From an uncultured Oscillospiraceae bacterium (GTDB lineage Bacteria; Bacillota; Clostridia; Oscillospirales; Oscillospiraceae): a DNA stretch of 34,409 bases. Positions 14,349 through 21,409 of this stretch are shown here, piece after piece. Position numbers and translations under genes: made by a program. The notes below the pieces were generated by a model. The model was given only the letters and a program-made list of their open reading frames with translations. It was not told where the DNA came from and searched no databases. Numbering within the stretch: position 1 is the first letter of the stretch; every line of letters begins with the position of its first letter. Location: contig CAKTQR010000023.1 in NCBI GenBank assembly GCA_934597175.1, positions 1 to 34,409 of the forward strand. Reading direction: 5' to 3'.

Positions 14349-15752
14349 ATGGAAGCAAAACTGTACGAGATCGTGTGTCAGATAAACACTTATCTGTCCA
14401 ACTACATGCTCATTTTCCTGCTCGTCGGCTGCGGTCTCTGGTTCTCGATCAAGACCAGATTCGTTCAGGTCCGCTGCTTCGGCGAAGCGTGGCGCAAAGT
14501 GTTCGGAAACATCAGCCTCAAGGGCGATAAGCACAAAAGCGGCATGAGCTCTTTCCAGGCTCTGACTACCGCCGTCGCCGCTCAGGTCGGTACCGGCAAC
14601 ATCGTCGGTGCTTGCGGTGCTATCCTTATCGGCGGCCCGGGCGCAATCTTCTGGATGTGGATAATCGCTTTTTTCGGCATGGCGACCATCTATGCAGAGG
14701 CTGTTCTGGCTCAGAAGACCCGTATCGTCAATGCTGACGGCAGCATCTCCGGCGGCCCCGTGTACTATATAAAGACCGCATTCAAAGGCAAGTTCGGCAA
14801 GTTCCTCGCAGGCTTTTTCGCCGTTGCCATCATTCTTGCACTCGGATTCATGGGCACCATGGTACAGTCCAACTCCATTGCCGAGAGCTGCACCAGCGCC
14901 TTCAACATCCCCGGCTGGGTAAGCGGCGCTATCGTGGCTATCGTTGCGGGCTTCATCTTCCTCGGTGGCACTCAGCGCCTCGCCGCTGCGACCGAGAAGA
15001 TCGTCCCCGTCATGGCAGTGCTCTACATCCTCGGCGGTCTTGTTATTATCATCGCACGCATCAAGTTCATCCCCGAGACTTTCGGCATGATCTTCAGATA
15101 CGCATTTGACCCCACCGCAGTCCTCGGCGGCAGCATCGGCGCAGCCCTCATGGCAGCTATCTCGCAGGGTGCAAAGAGAGGCCTTTTCTCCAACGAGGCC
15201 GGTATGGGCTCTACCCCTCACGCACACGCACAGGCAAATGTCAAGTGCCCGCACGAGCAGGGCATTGTCGCAATGATGGGCGTGTTCATCGACACCTTCA
15301 TCGTCCTGACCATGACCGCTCTCGTCGTTATCTCCACCCTCTACACCGGCGACGGCGTGCTCGCAGCAGGCGTTGCAAACGGCGTTCCCGAGGGCATTGC
15401 AAAGACCAATATGGCACAGCTTGCATTCGCAAGCGTGTTCGGAAGCGGCTTCGGCGGCGCATTCGTTGCAATCTGCCTCCTGTTCTTCGCATTCTCGACC
15501 ATCATCGGCTGGAACTTCTTCGGCCGCATCAATATTGAGTATCTTTTCGGCAAAAAGGCAGTTGTTCCTTACTCGATAATCGCAATCATCTTCGTCGTCC
15601 TCGGCTCGCTGCTGCAGAACGACCTCGTTTGGGAGCTGACCGACATGTTCAACAACATCATGGTCCTGCCCAATGTCATCGCACTTGTTGCACTGTCTAG
15701 CCTCGTTGCAAAGAGCGCAAAGCTCCAGTACAGCGAAACGCTCGAAAAGTAA
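14349..15752 (+). CDS. alanine/glycine:cation symporter (AGCS family)
   Basis: A secondary transporter that imports glycine and/or alanine with sodium or protons. The 467-residue product has about ten to eleven hydrophobic segments and clear AGCS signatures: TTAVAAQVGTGNIVGACGAI and GGPGAIFWMWI (about residues 77-110), GGPVYYI, and the family hallmark SNEAGMGSTPHAHA in the second half. Start: ATG at 14349 with GGAGG (14336-14340) eight bases upstream. The in-frame ATG at 14280 would place the riboswitch terminator inside the coding region and has no RBS at proper distance. The glycine riboswitch directly upstream makes glycine the likely substrate. Confidence 0.95.
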   Translation: MEAKLYEIVCQINTYLSNYMLIFLLVGCGLWFSIKTRFVQVRCFGEAWRKVFGNISLKGDKHKSGMSSFQALTTAVAAQVGTGNIVGACGAILIGGPGAIFWMWIIAFFGMATIYAEAVLAQKTRIVNADGSISGGPVYYIKTAFKGKFGKFLAGFFAVAIILALGFMGTMVQSNSIAESCTSAFNIPGWVSGAIVAIVAGFIFLGGTQRLAAATEKIVPVMAVLYILGGLVIIIARIKFIPETFGMIFRYAFDPTAVLGGSIGAALMAAISQGAKRGLFSNEAGMGSTPHAHAQANVKCPHEQGIVAMMGVFIDTFIVLTMTALVVISTLYTGDGVLAAGVANGVPEGIAKTNMAQLAFASVFGSGFGGAFVAICLLFFAFSTIIGWNFFGRINIEYLFGKKAVVPYSIIAIIFVVLGSLLQNDLVWELTDMFNNIMVLPNVIALVALSSLVAKSAKLQYSETLEK

Positions 15753-15765
15753 TTGCATAAAGCCT

Positions 15766-15795
15766 AAAAGACGGCCCACTCGGGTCGTCTTTTTT
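15766..15795 (+). terminator. intrinsic terminator of the AGCS gene
   Basis: AAAAGACGGCCC (15766-15777) pairs with GGGTCGTCTTTT (15782-15793), one G-U pair, followed by further T. Confidence 0.9.
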
Positions 15796-15818
15796 CGCCG
15801 TATTTGGGCCTGCGATAC

Positions 15819-15847
15819 TTGCAGAGTTTGAAATATGGTGGTAAAAT
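15819..15847 (+). promoter_or_regulatory. promoter of the ahcY-mgtE-AEC operon
   Basis: TTGCAG (15819-15824), a 17-base spacer ending in TGG, and TAAAAT (15842-15847) form an extended -10 promoter 33 bases before the ahcY ATG. I see no SAH or Mg riboswitch in the short leader. Confidence 0.65.
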
Positions 15848-15879
15848 GAATCGTTTAGAAAATGTATGGAGGTTTGACC

Positions 15880-17115
15880 ATGAGCAGGATAAAGGATATA
15901 AGCCTTGCGCCGTCCGGCGAGATGAAGATAAACTGGGTAGAGCGTAATATGCCCGTTTTGCGTGGCATCGGCGAGGATTTTAAGAGAGAAAAGCCCTTTG
16001 CCGGTATGAAGGTCGCCCTGTCGGTGCACCTTGAGGCAAAGACCGCTTACCTGTGCCGTGTCATGGAAATGGGCGGCGCTGAGATGTATGTCACCGGCTC
16101 AAACCCCCTTTCGACTCAGGACGATGTCGCAGCGGCACTTGTTGCCGGCGGCATGAATGTTTTCGCCGAGTACGGCTGCACGATGGAGCAGTATGAGCAG
16201 TGCCTTGAGGAGGTGCTCAAGGTCGGCCCCAATATCATCATCGATGACGGCGGCGATCTTGTCCACCTCATGCACACCAAGTACACGGGCCTCATCCCCA
16301 ATGTCATCGGCGGCTGCGAGGAGACGACGACCGGTATAAACCGGCTTAGAATAATGTCACGCAAGGGTGAGCTTAAGTTCCCCATGGTCATGGTCAACGA
16401 TGCCGACTGCAAGCACATGTTCGATAACCGTTACGGCACGGGTCAGTCCGTGTGGGACGGCATCTGCCGCACGACCAATCTCATCGTTGCGGGCAAATAT
16501 GTCGTCATCTCCGGCTACGGCTGGTGCGGCAAGGGCGTTACGCTGCGTGCAAAGGGCTTGGGCGCAAAGGTCATCGTCACGGAGACAGACCCCGTGCGTG
16601 CGCTCGAGGCCGTCATGGACGGGTATGAAGTCATGCCTATGGCGGAAGCTGCCAAGATCGGCGATATCTTCTGCACCGTCACCGGCGGCAGGGATATCAT
16701 AACCGCCGAGCATTTCCCGCTCATGAAGGACGGCGCTATCCTTTCAAACGCAGGTCACTTCAACATTGAGGTCGACATGGAGGCGCTTGAAAAGATGGCG
16801 GTCAAAAAATACGAGGCTCGCCACAACATTCAGGGCTATGTCATGCCCAACGGCAAAACGCTGTTCACCATCGCCGAGGGCAGGCTCGTTAACCTCGCCG
16901 CAGCCGACGGTCACCCGGCGGAGATAATGGACATGAGCTTTGCCATTCAGGCACTTTCGGCACAGTTCTTAGCGCTCAATAAGGGCAAGCTCAGCGCCGA
17001 TGTTGTCGCCGTGCCCAAGGATATAGACGAAGCCGTTGCACGGCGCAAGCTCAAGGCAATGGGCGTTGAGATTGACACACTCAGCCGCACTCAGGCCGAC
17101 TATCTCGGCAAATAA
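15880..17115 (+). CDS. ahcY: adenosylhomocysteinase, short form
   Basis: This NAD-dependent enzyme splits S-adenosylhomocysteine into homocysteine and adenosine, removing the product inhibitor of SAM methyltransferases. The 411-residue protein has the catalytic His in LSVHLEAKTAY, Asp in IIDDGGDLVHLMH, Glu in CEETTTGINRL, and the Lys and Asp pair in DCKHMFDNRYGTGQS. The NAD fold is GYGWCGKGVTLRAKGLGA. It ends at QADYLGK and lacks the Lys-Tyr C-terminal lid of eukaryotic-type enzymes, like archaeal and Thermotoga homologues. Start: ATG at 15880 with GGAGG seven bases upstream, rather than the ATG six codons earlier. mgtE follows 36 bases on. Confidence 0.95.
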   Translation: MSRIKDISLAPSGEMKINWVERNMPVLRGIGEDFKREKPFAGMKVALSVHLEAKTAYLCRVMEMGGAEMYVTGSNPLSTQDDVAAALVAGGMNVFAEYGCTMEQYEQCLEEVLKVGPNIIIDDGGDLVHLMHTKYTGLIPNVIGGCEETTTGINRLRIMSRKGELKFPMVMVNDADCKHMFDNRYGTGQSVWDGICRTTNLIVAGKYVVISGYGWCGKGVTLRAKGLGAKVIVTETDPVRALEAVMDGYEVMPMAEAAKIGDIFCTVTGGRDIITAEHFPLMKDGAILSNAGHFNIEVDMEALEKMAVKKYEARHNIQGYVMPNGKTLFTIAEGRLVNLAAADGHPAEIMDMSFAIQALSAQFLALNKGKLSADVVAVPKDIDEAVARRKLKAMGVEIDTLSRTQADYLGK

Positions 17116-17151
17116 TACCGCAAAGGCGAATTCCGGGAAGGAGGTCCTACA

Positions 17152-18552
17152 ATGGATAACATTGAGAACATGGACTTTGAGGCCATCCACGAAAAGCAGT
17201 CCGATGAGCTGATGGAGCTGTTAGACTCCCGACGCATGAAGGAGCTTCAGACCCGACTCGAGGACATGAACGAGTTCGATGTGGCGGAGTTTTTGTCTGA
17301 GATTGGGGACAACAGGATGCCGATGGTGTTCCGCCTTTTGTCAAAGGAGACGGCAGCCGATGTTTTCGCAAACTTCGACGCTCCCGAGCAGGAGCAGATA
17401 ATAAACTCCATAACCGACTCAGAGCTGTCCGCCATCATCGAGGAGCTGTATGTCGACGACGCCGTCGACATGATGGAGGAGCTTCCGGCGAATGTCGTCA
17501 AGCGTGTCATGCGCACGGCAACGCCCGAAACGAGACGGCTTATAAACCAGTACCTCAATTACCCCGAAAACTCCGCAGGCAGCATCATGACCGCAGAGTT
17601 TGTCGACCTTAAAAAATACATGAATGTGCGGGAAGCCATTGCCCGCATCAGGCGCATCGGTGAGGATAAGGAGACCATCTACATCTGCTTTGTCACCTCC
17701 GCCGACCGCAAGCTTGAGGGCGTTGTGTCCGTCAAGGATCTGCTTTTAAACGACGATGAGACGGTCATTGAGGATATAATGGACACGAATGTCATCTTCT
17801 GCATGACCCATGACGACCAGGAGGAGGTCTCCGAGAAGATCTCCGACTACGACCTCATGGCGATACCCGTCGTCGACAAGGAAGGCCGCCTTGTCGGCAT
17901 AGTCACCGTTGACGATATCATCGATGTCCTCGAACAGGAGACCACCGAGGACTTCGAGATCATGGCTGCAATGACGCCGTCTGATAAGCCGTATTCACGC
18001 ACCGGAGCTATCGACATGTGGAAAAACCGGGTGCCGTGGCTGCTGTTTCTCATGCTCTCGGCGACCTTTACCACTATGATACTCAATTCCTTTGAGGATG
18101 CGCTTGCCGTGCAGGCGGTGCTCATAGGCTTCATCCCCGTCATTATGGGCACGGGCGGCAACTCCGGCGCTCAGTCCTCTACTGCGATAATCCGAAGCCT
18201 GTCCCTCGGCGATACCGAGCCTGAGGACGCTTTGAAGGTCATCTGGAAGGAATGGCGAGTTGCGCTTTTGTGCGGACTTACGCTTGCTGCGGTCAATTTT
18301 GTGAAAATGCTGCTGGTTGATAATCTCCTTTTGGGCAACCCCGATGTTGACTACACCATAGCGCTGATAGTGAGCCTTGCCATTGTGTTCACCGTAATGT
18401 TTGCCAAGGTCGTCGGCAGCTTCCTGCCCATGCTGGCAGAGAAGATAGGGCTTGACCCTGCGGTCGTCGCAACGCCGCTTATAACCACCATCTCCGACGC
18501 CGTGTCGCTTTTAATTTATCTTGAAATTGCAAAGGTGTTTCTCCATATATGA
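17152..18552 (+). CDS. mgtE: magnesium transporter MgtE
   Basis: MgtE is a dimeric Mg2+ channel gated by its own cytosolic Mg sensor. The 466-residue protein has the standard order: an acidic N-terminal helical domain (about residues 10-130, with LSEIGDNRMPMVFRLLSKE), a CBS pair (about 137-255, with NSAGSIMTAEFV, GVVSVKDLLL, IPVVDKEGRLVGIVTVDDI), and a five-helix membrane domain from about 285, carrying the family motif PVIMGTGGNSGAQSST. AAGGAGG precedes the ATG. It is translated from the ahcY operon, and its stop overlaps the next start (ATGA at 18549-18552), indicating translational coupling. No M-box is present in the 36-base gap, so Mg control by RNA is unlikely here. Confidence 0.96.
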   Translation: MDNIENMDFEAIHEKQSDELMELLDSRRMKELQTRLEDMNEFDVAEFLSEIGDNRMPMVFRLLSKETAADVFANFDAPEQEQIINSITDSELSAIIEELYVDDAVDMMEELPANVVKRVMRTATPETRRLINQYLNYPENSAGSIMTAEFVDLKKYMNVREAIARIRRIGEDKETIYICFVTSADRKLEGVVSVKDLLLNDDETVIEDIMDTNVIFCMTHDDQEEVSEKISDYDLMAIPVVDKEGRLVGIVTVDDIIDVLEQETTEDFEIMAAMTPSDKPYSRTGAIDMWKNRVPWLLFLMLSATFTTMILNSFEDALAVQAVLIGFIPVIMGTGGNSGAQSSTAIIRSLSLGDTEPEDALKVIWKEWRVALLCGLTLAAVNFVKMLLVDNLLLGNPDVDYTIALIVSLAIVFTVMFAKVVGSFLPMLAEKIGLDPAVVATPLITTISDAVSLLIYLEIAKVFLHI

Positions 18553-19466
18553 TAGTTTTGTTTGAAAAAATGGCAATGCTGGTCATCCTGCTTGCCTTAG
18601 GCTACTTATGCGCAAGAATGAAGCTTGTCGGCCCGGAGTTCAACAAAGGCCTGAGCAAGCTCGTCATGAACTTGTTCCTCGTCGCAATGATCCTGTCCTC
18701 GGTCATCAATAAGGACATGGAGCTTTCCGGCTCGGAGGCTCTGACAGGCTTTCTGATGCTGACGCTCATGGTGCTTATCTGCCTCGGCATCGGCTTTATA
18801 AGCCCGACGGTGCTCCGCATAAAGGATGGTGACCGCGGTATGTACCGCATGCTCGTTTCGTTTATGAATAACGGCTTCATGGGCTTTCCGCTCGTTGCCG
18901 CAATCTACGGCGAGGGCGCTGTGTTCTTCGCCTCGCTGTCGAATATCCCGTTCAACCTGCTTTTATACTCCGTGGGTGTCATGTTCCTGCGTGAGGACGG
19001 GCAGGGAGAGAAGTTTAAGCTCAAGGATGCGATAAATACCCCCATGATCGCAACGCTCATTGCGGTCATCATCTTCGTGTTCAAGATACCCATGCCGACG
19101 CTTATAGACGATACGGTCGACACTATTGCGGCTGCGACCGTGCCGCTTTCGATGATGTGTATAGGCCTGTCGTTAGGCTCGGTGTCGCTCAAGGATGCCT
19201 TCGTCCACCCGAGACTGTACGGTCTGAGCTTCATGCGGCTTATCGTTGCGCCGCTCGTCGTGTGGTTTATCATGCACTTTTTCGTCACAAACCCCGTCAT
19301 CCTCGGCACGATAGTCGTACTCTCGTCCTGCCCCTCGGCGGTCGTTTGCACCATCCTCGGCATTGAAAATGGCCGAGACGGCATAGAATCGTCGGAAGCC
19401 GTGTTCCTGTGCACCGTGCTGTCCATGATAACGATCCCGCTCTTGGTTTCAATCTTAAATCTGTAA
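18549..19466 (+). CDS. AEC-family (auxin efflux carrier-like) transporter
   Basis: A 305-residue membrane protein with about ten hydrophobic segments in two five-helix halves, the layout of the AEC/BART transporters. Visible cues are MKLVGPEFNKGLSKLVMNLFL near the N-terminus, SFMNNGFMGFPLVAAIYGEGA around residue 100, and ATVPLSMMCIGLSLGS in the second half, all typical of the family. Bacterial members export or import small carboxylates such as malate, but substrates vary and none is predictable here. Its ATG overlaps the mgtE stop by four bases and it ends the operon at a strong terminator. Confidence 0.9.
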   Translation: MIVLFEKMAMLVILLALGYLCARMKLVGPEFNKGLSKLVMNLFLVAMILSSVINKDMELSGSEALTGFLMLTLMVLICLGIGFISPTVLRIKDGDRGMYRMLVSFMNNGFMGFPLVAAIYGEGAVFFASLSNIPFNLLLYSVGVMFLREDGQGEKFKLKDAINTPMIATLIAVIIFVFKIPMPTLIDDTVDTIAAATVPLSMMCIGLSLGSVSLKDAFVHPRLYGLSFMRLIVAPLVVWFIMHFFVTNPVILGTIVVLSSCPSAVVCTILGIENGRDGIESSEAVFLCTVLSMITIPLLVSILNL

Positions 19467-19472
19467 AAAATT

Positions 19473-19503
19473 CAGCCTGTTGCTTCAAGCAACAGGCTGT
19501 TTT
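19473..19503 (+). terminator. bidirectional intrinsic terminator
   Basis: CAGCCTGTTGC (19473-19483) pairs with GCAACAGGCTG (19489-19499) around a TTCAA loop, followed by TTTTC and preceded by A6. It serves the AEC gene and the convergent ABC-F gene. Confidence 0.9.
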
Positions 19504-19506
19504 CTA

Positions 19507-21111
19507 TTATCTAGTCGGGGTCTCCTGACCGGTGAGGTTCATGTATTCGTCAAACGAGCACATGCGGTCGATTATGCCGTCGTCGGTTATCTCGATAATG
19601 CGGTTTGCGACCGTCTGTGTGAGCTGGTGGTCGTGGCTGGAGAAGATGATGTTATACTTAAATGCCTCCATGCCGTTATTAAGCGCCGCAATGCTTTCAA
19701 GGTCAAGGTGATTCGTCGGCTGGTCAAAAAGCAGCACATTTGCGCCCGAGAGCATCATCTTGCTTATCATGCAGCGCACCTTTTCGCCGCCTGAGAGCAC
19801 CTTGACGGGCTTGTACACATCGTCGCCGGAGAAAAGCATCCTGCCTAAGAAGGTGCGCAGGTAGCTTTCACGCTTGTCGTCGCTGAACTGGCGCATCCAG
19901 TCCATGAGGTCGTAGTCGCAGTTTTCAAAAAAACTGTTGTGATCCTTGGGGAAGTACGCCTGCGTGGTGGAAGCGCCCCACTTGACCGTGCCGGAGTCGG
20001 GCTCTTCCTCACCCATGAGGATCTTAAACAGCATCGTGACGGCAAGCTCGTTTTTGCCGATAATAGCTATCTTGTCCTCCTTGCCGACGATGAAGCTGAT
20101 GTTATTTAAAAGCTTCACGCCGTCAACGGTCTTGCTGACCTCGGTGACGAACAGCCTGTCCTTGCCCGGCTCACGGTCGGCCTTAAATCCGACCCATGGG
20201 TAGCGTCTGCCGGAGGCGGGCAGCTCCTCAACGGTGAGCTTGTCGAGCAGCTTTCTGCGGCTTGTCGCCTGACGGGACTTCGACTTGTTTGCCGAGAATC
20301 TTGCGATAAAGCCCTGCAATTCGGCGATCTTCTGCTCGGCCTTCTTGTTCTGGTCCTTGATGAGCTTCTGCATGAGCTGGCTGGACTCGTACCAGAAATC
20401 GTAGTTGCCGACATACATTTTTATCTTGCCGTAGTCGATATCGACGATGTGGGTGCAGACATTATTGAGGAAGTAGCGGTCATGCGATACGACGAGCACC
20501 GTGCCCTCGTAATCCATGAGGAAGTCCTCAAGCCACACGACGCTTGCAAGGTCGAGGTTGTTCGTAGGCTCGTCAAGCAGGATGATATCCGGCGAGCCGA
20601 ACAGCGCCTGCGCAAGCAGCACCTTGACCTTCATTCTCGGGTCCATGTCGCTCATGAGCGTGTCGTGGTAAGCCGGGGAAACGCCCAAGCCCTGCAAAAT
20701 GCGGCTTGCGTCGGACTCTGCCTCCCAGCCGCCGAGCTCGGCAAACTCCTCCTCCAAAACGGCGGCTCTCAGACCGTCCTCGTCGGAAAAATCGGGCTTG
20801 TCGTAGATGGCGTCCTTTTCCTTGCCGCAGTCGTAAAGCCGCTGGTTGCCCATGATGACGGTGTCCATGACGGTGTACTCGTCGTACATGTTCTGGTTTT
20901 GCTTCAAAACCGACATGCGCTTTTTCGGAGCGATATTCACAGAGCCCGTCGTCGGCTCGAGCTCGCCCGAGAGAATTTTTATAAATGTCGACTTACCCGC
21001 ACCGTTTGCGCCGATGATGCCATAGCAATTACCGGCGGTAAATTGCAGGTCGACACGGGAAAACAAAATGTTGCCCGCAAAATTTATCGAAAGATCGTTG
21101 ACTGTGATCAT
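19507..21111 (-). CDS. ABC-F family ATPase, YkpA/YbiT-like
   Basis: ABC-F proteins carry two ABC ATPase domains without membrane segments and mostly act on the ribosome as translation factors. The 533-residue protein has Walker A GANGAGKS (34-41) and Walker B/E IILLDEPTNNLD in domain 1, a basic P-site linker around residues 240-300 (FSANKSKSRQATSRRKLL), and domain 2. Domain 2 is odd: its P-loop reads GKNELAVTMLFK with no GKS/T lysine, and its Walker B reads LLFDQPTNHLD with Gln (codon 19720-19722) in place of catalytic Glu. LSGGEK is intact in domain 2. Start: ATG at 21109-21111 with GAGGTG six bases upstream, not the longer frame. Antibiotic-resistance or housekeeping subtype cannot be assigned. 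Confidence 0.93.
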   Translation of the reverse strand: MITVNDLSINFAGNILFSRVDLQFTAGNCYGIIGANGAGKSTFIKILSGELEPTTGSVNIAPKKRMSVLKQNQNMYDEYTVMDTVIMGNQRLYDCGKEKDAIYDKPDFSDEDGLRAAVLEEEFAELGGWEAESDASRILQGLGVSPAYHDTLMSDMDPRMKVKVLLAQALFGSPDIILLDEPTNNLDLASVVWLEDFLMDYEGTVLVVSHDRYFLNNVCTHIVDIDYGKIKMYVGNYDFWYESSQLMQKLIKDQNKKAEQKIAELQGFIARFSANKSKSRQATSRRKLLDKLTVEELPASGRRYPWVGFKADREPGKDRLFVTEVSKTVDGVKLLNNISFIVGKEDKIAIIGKNELAVTMLFKILMGEEEPDSGTVKWGASTTQAYFPKDHNSFFENCDYDLMDWMRQFSDDKRESYLRTFLGRMLFSGDDVYKPVKVLSGGEKVRCMISKMMLSGANVLLFDQPTNHLDLESIAALNNGMEAFKYNIIFSSHDHQLTQTVANRIIEITDDGIIDRMCSFDEYMNLTGQETPTR

Positions 21112-21142
21112 GCACTTCACCTCAAAATTCGTTATAAAAATT

Positions 21143-21172
21143 ATTCTATCACATTCTGGCTTCAAATGGCAA
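21143..21172 (-). promoter_or_regulatory. promoter of the ABC-F gene
   Basis: On the minus strand TTGCCA (21167-21172), an 18-base spacer and TAGAAT (21143-21148) precede the ATG by about 30 bases. Confidence 0.6.
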
Positions 21173-21228
21173 TGCCTTTGCGGAATTTTTGAGCTTATAT
21201 AAGTCAAAATAGCTTTGAGGTGAAAAGC

Positions 21229-21369
21229 ATGGGCGGCGACATTTTTCTTGCGGCATTTATTCCGATAGTCTGCGGCGTTCTGGTATCATACATCGTCACA
21301 CGGGTGCGGGCGCATCTTGCGCAGCGAAACAAGACCTCGGACTCACGGCACGATGATTCCGACTTGTAA
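21229..21369 (+). CDS. small membrane protein, 46 residues
   Basis: A short open frame with a good RBS (GAGGTG six bases before ATG 21229-21231) and stop TAA at 21367-21369. The peptide begins MGGDIFLAAF, has one hydrophobic segment (about residues 5-24, through IPIVCGVLVSYIV), then a basic patch (TRVRAHLAQR) and an acidic, polar tail ending HDDSDL. This single-helix, positive-inside shape resembles small clostridial membrane peptides, including Fst/PepG-like type I toxins, but I do not recognise a specific family and see no antitoxin RNA. It lies divergent from the ABC-F gene and 40 bases before the alpha-galactosidase. A promoter-like pair (TTGTAA 21364-21369, 17 bases, TATCAT 21387-21392) for that gene overlaps its stop. 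Confidence 0.65.
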   Translation: MGGDIFLAAFIPIVCGVLVSYIVTRVRAHLAQRNKTSDSRHDDSDL

Positions 21370-21409
21370 GTTCATGTTTGGTATGGTATCATAATTTTGA
21401 GGTGATGCT

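Noticed and set aside
14313..15779. 488-codon minus-strand frame
   Set aside because: It mirrors the AGCS gene, is rich in Asp/Glu/Cys/His from antisense codons and starts beyond a terminator.
15796..15879. SAH riboswitch before ahcY
   Set aside because: The leader after the predicted promoter is about 30 bases and lacks the conserved SAH motif.
17116..17151. M-box riboswitch before mgtE
   Set aside because: Only 36 bases separate ahcY and mgtE, far too short for the M-box RNA.
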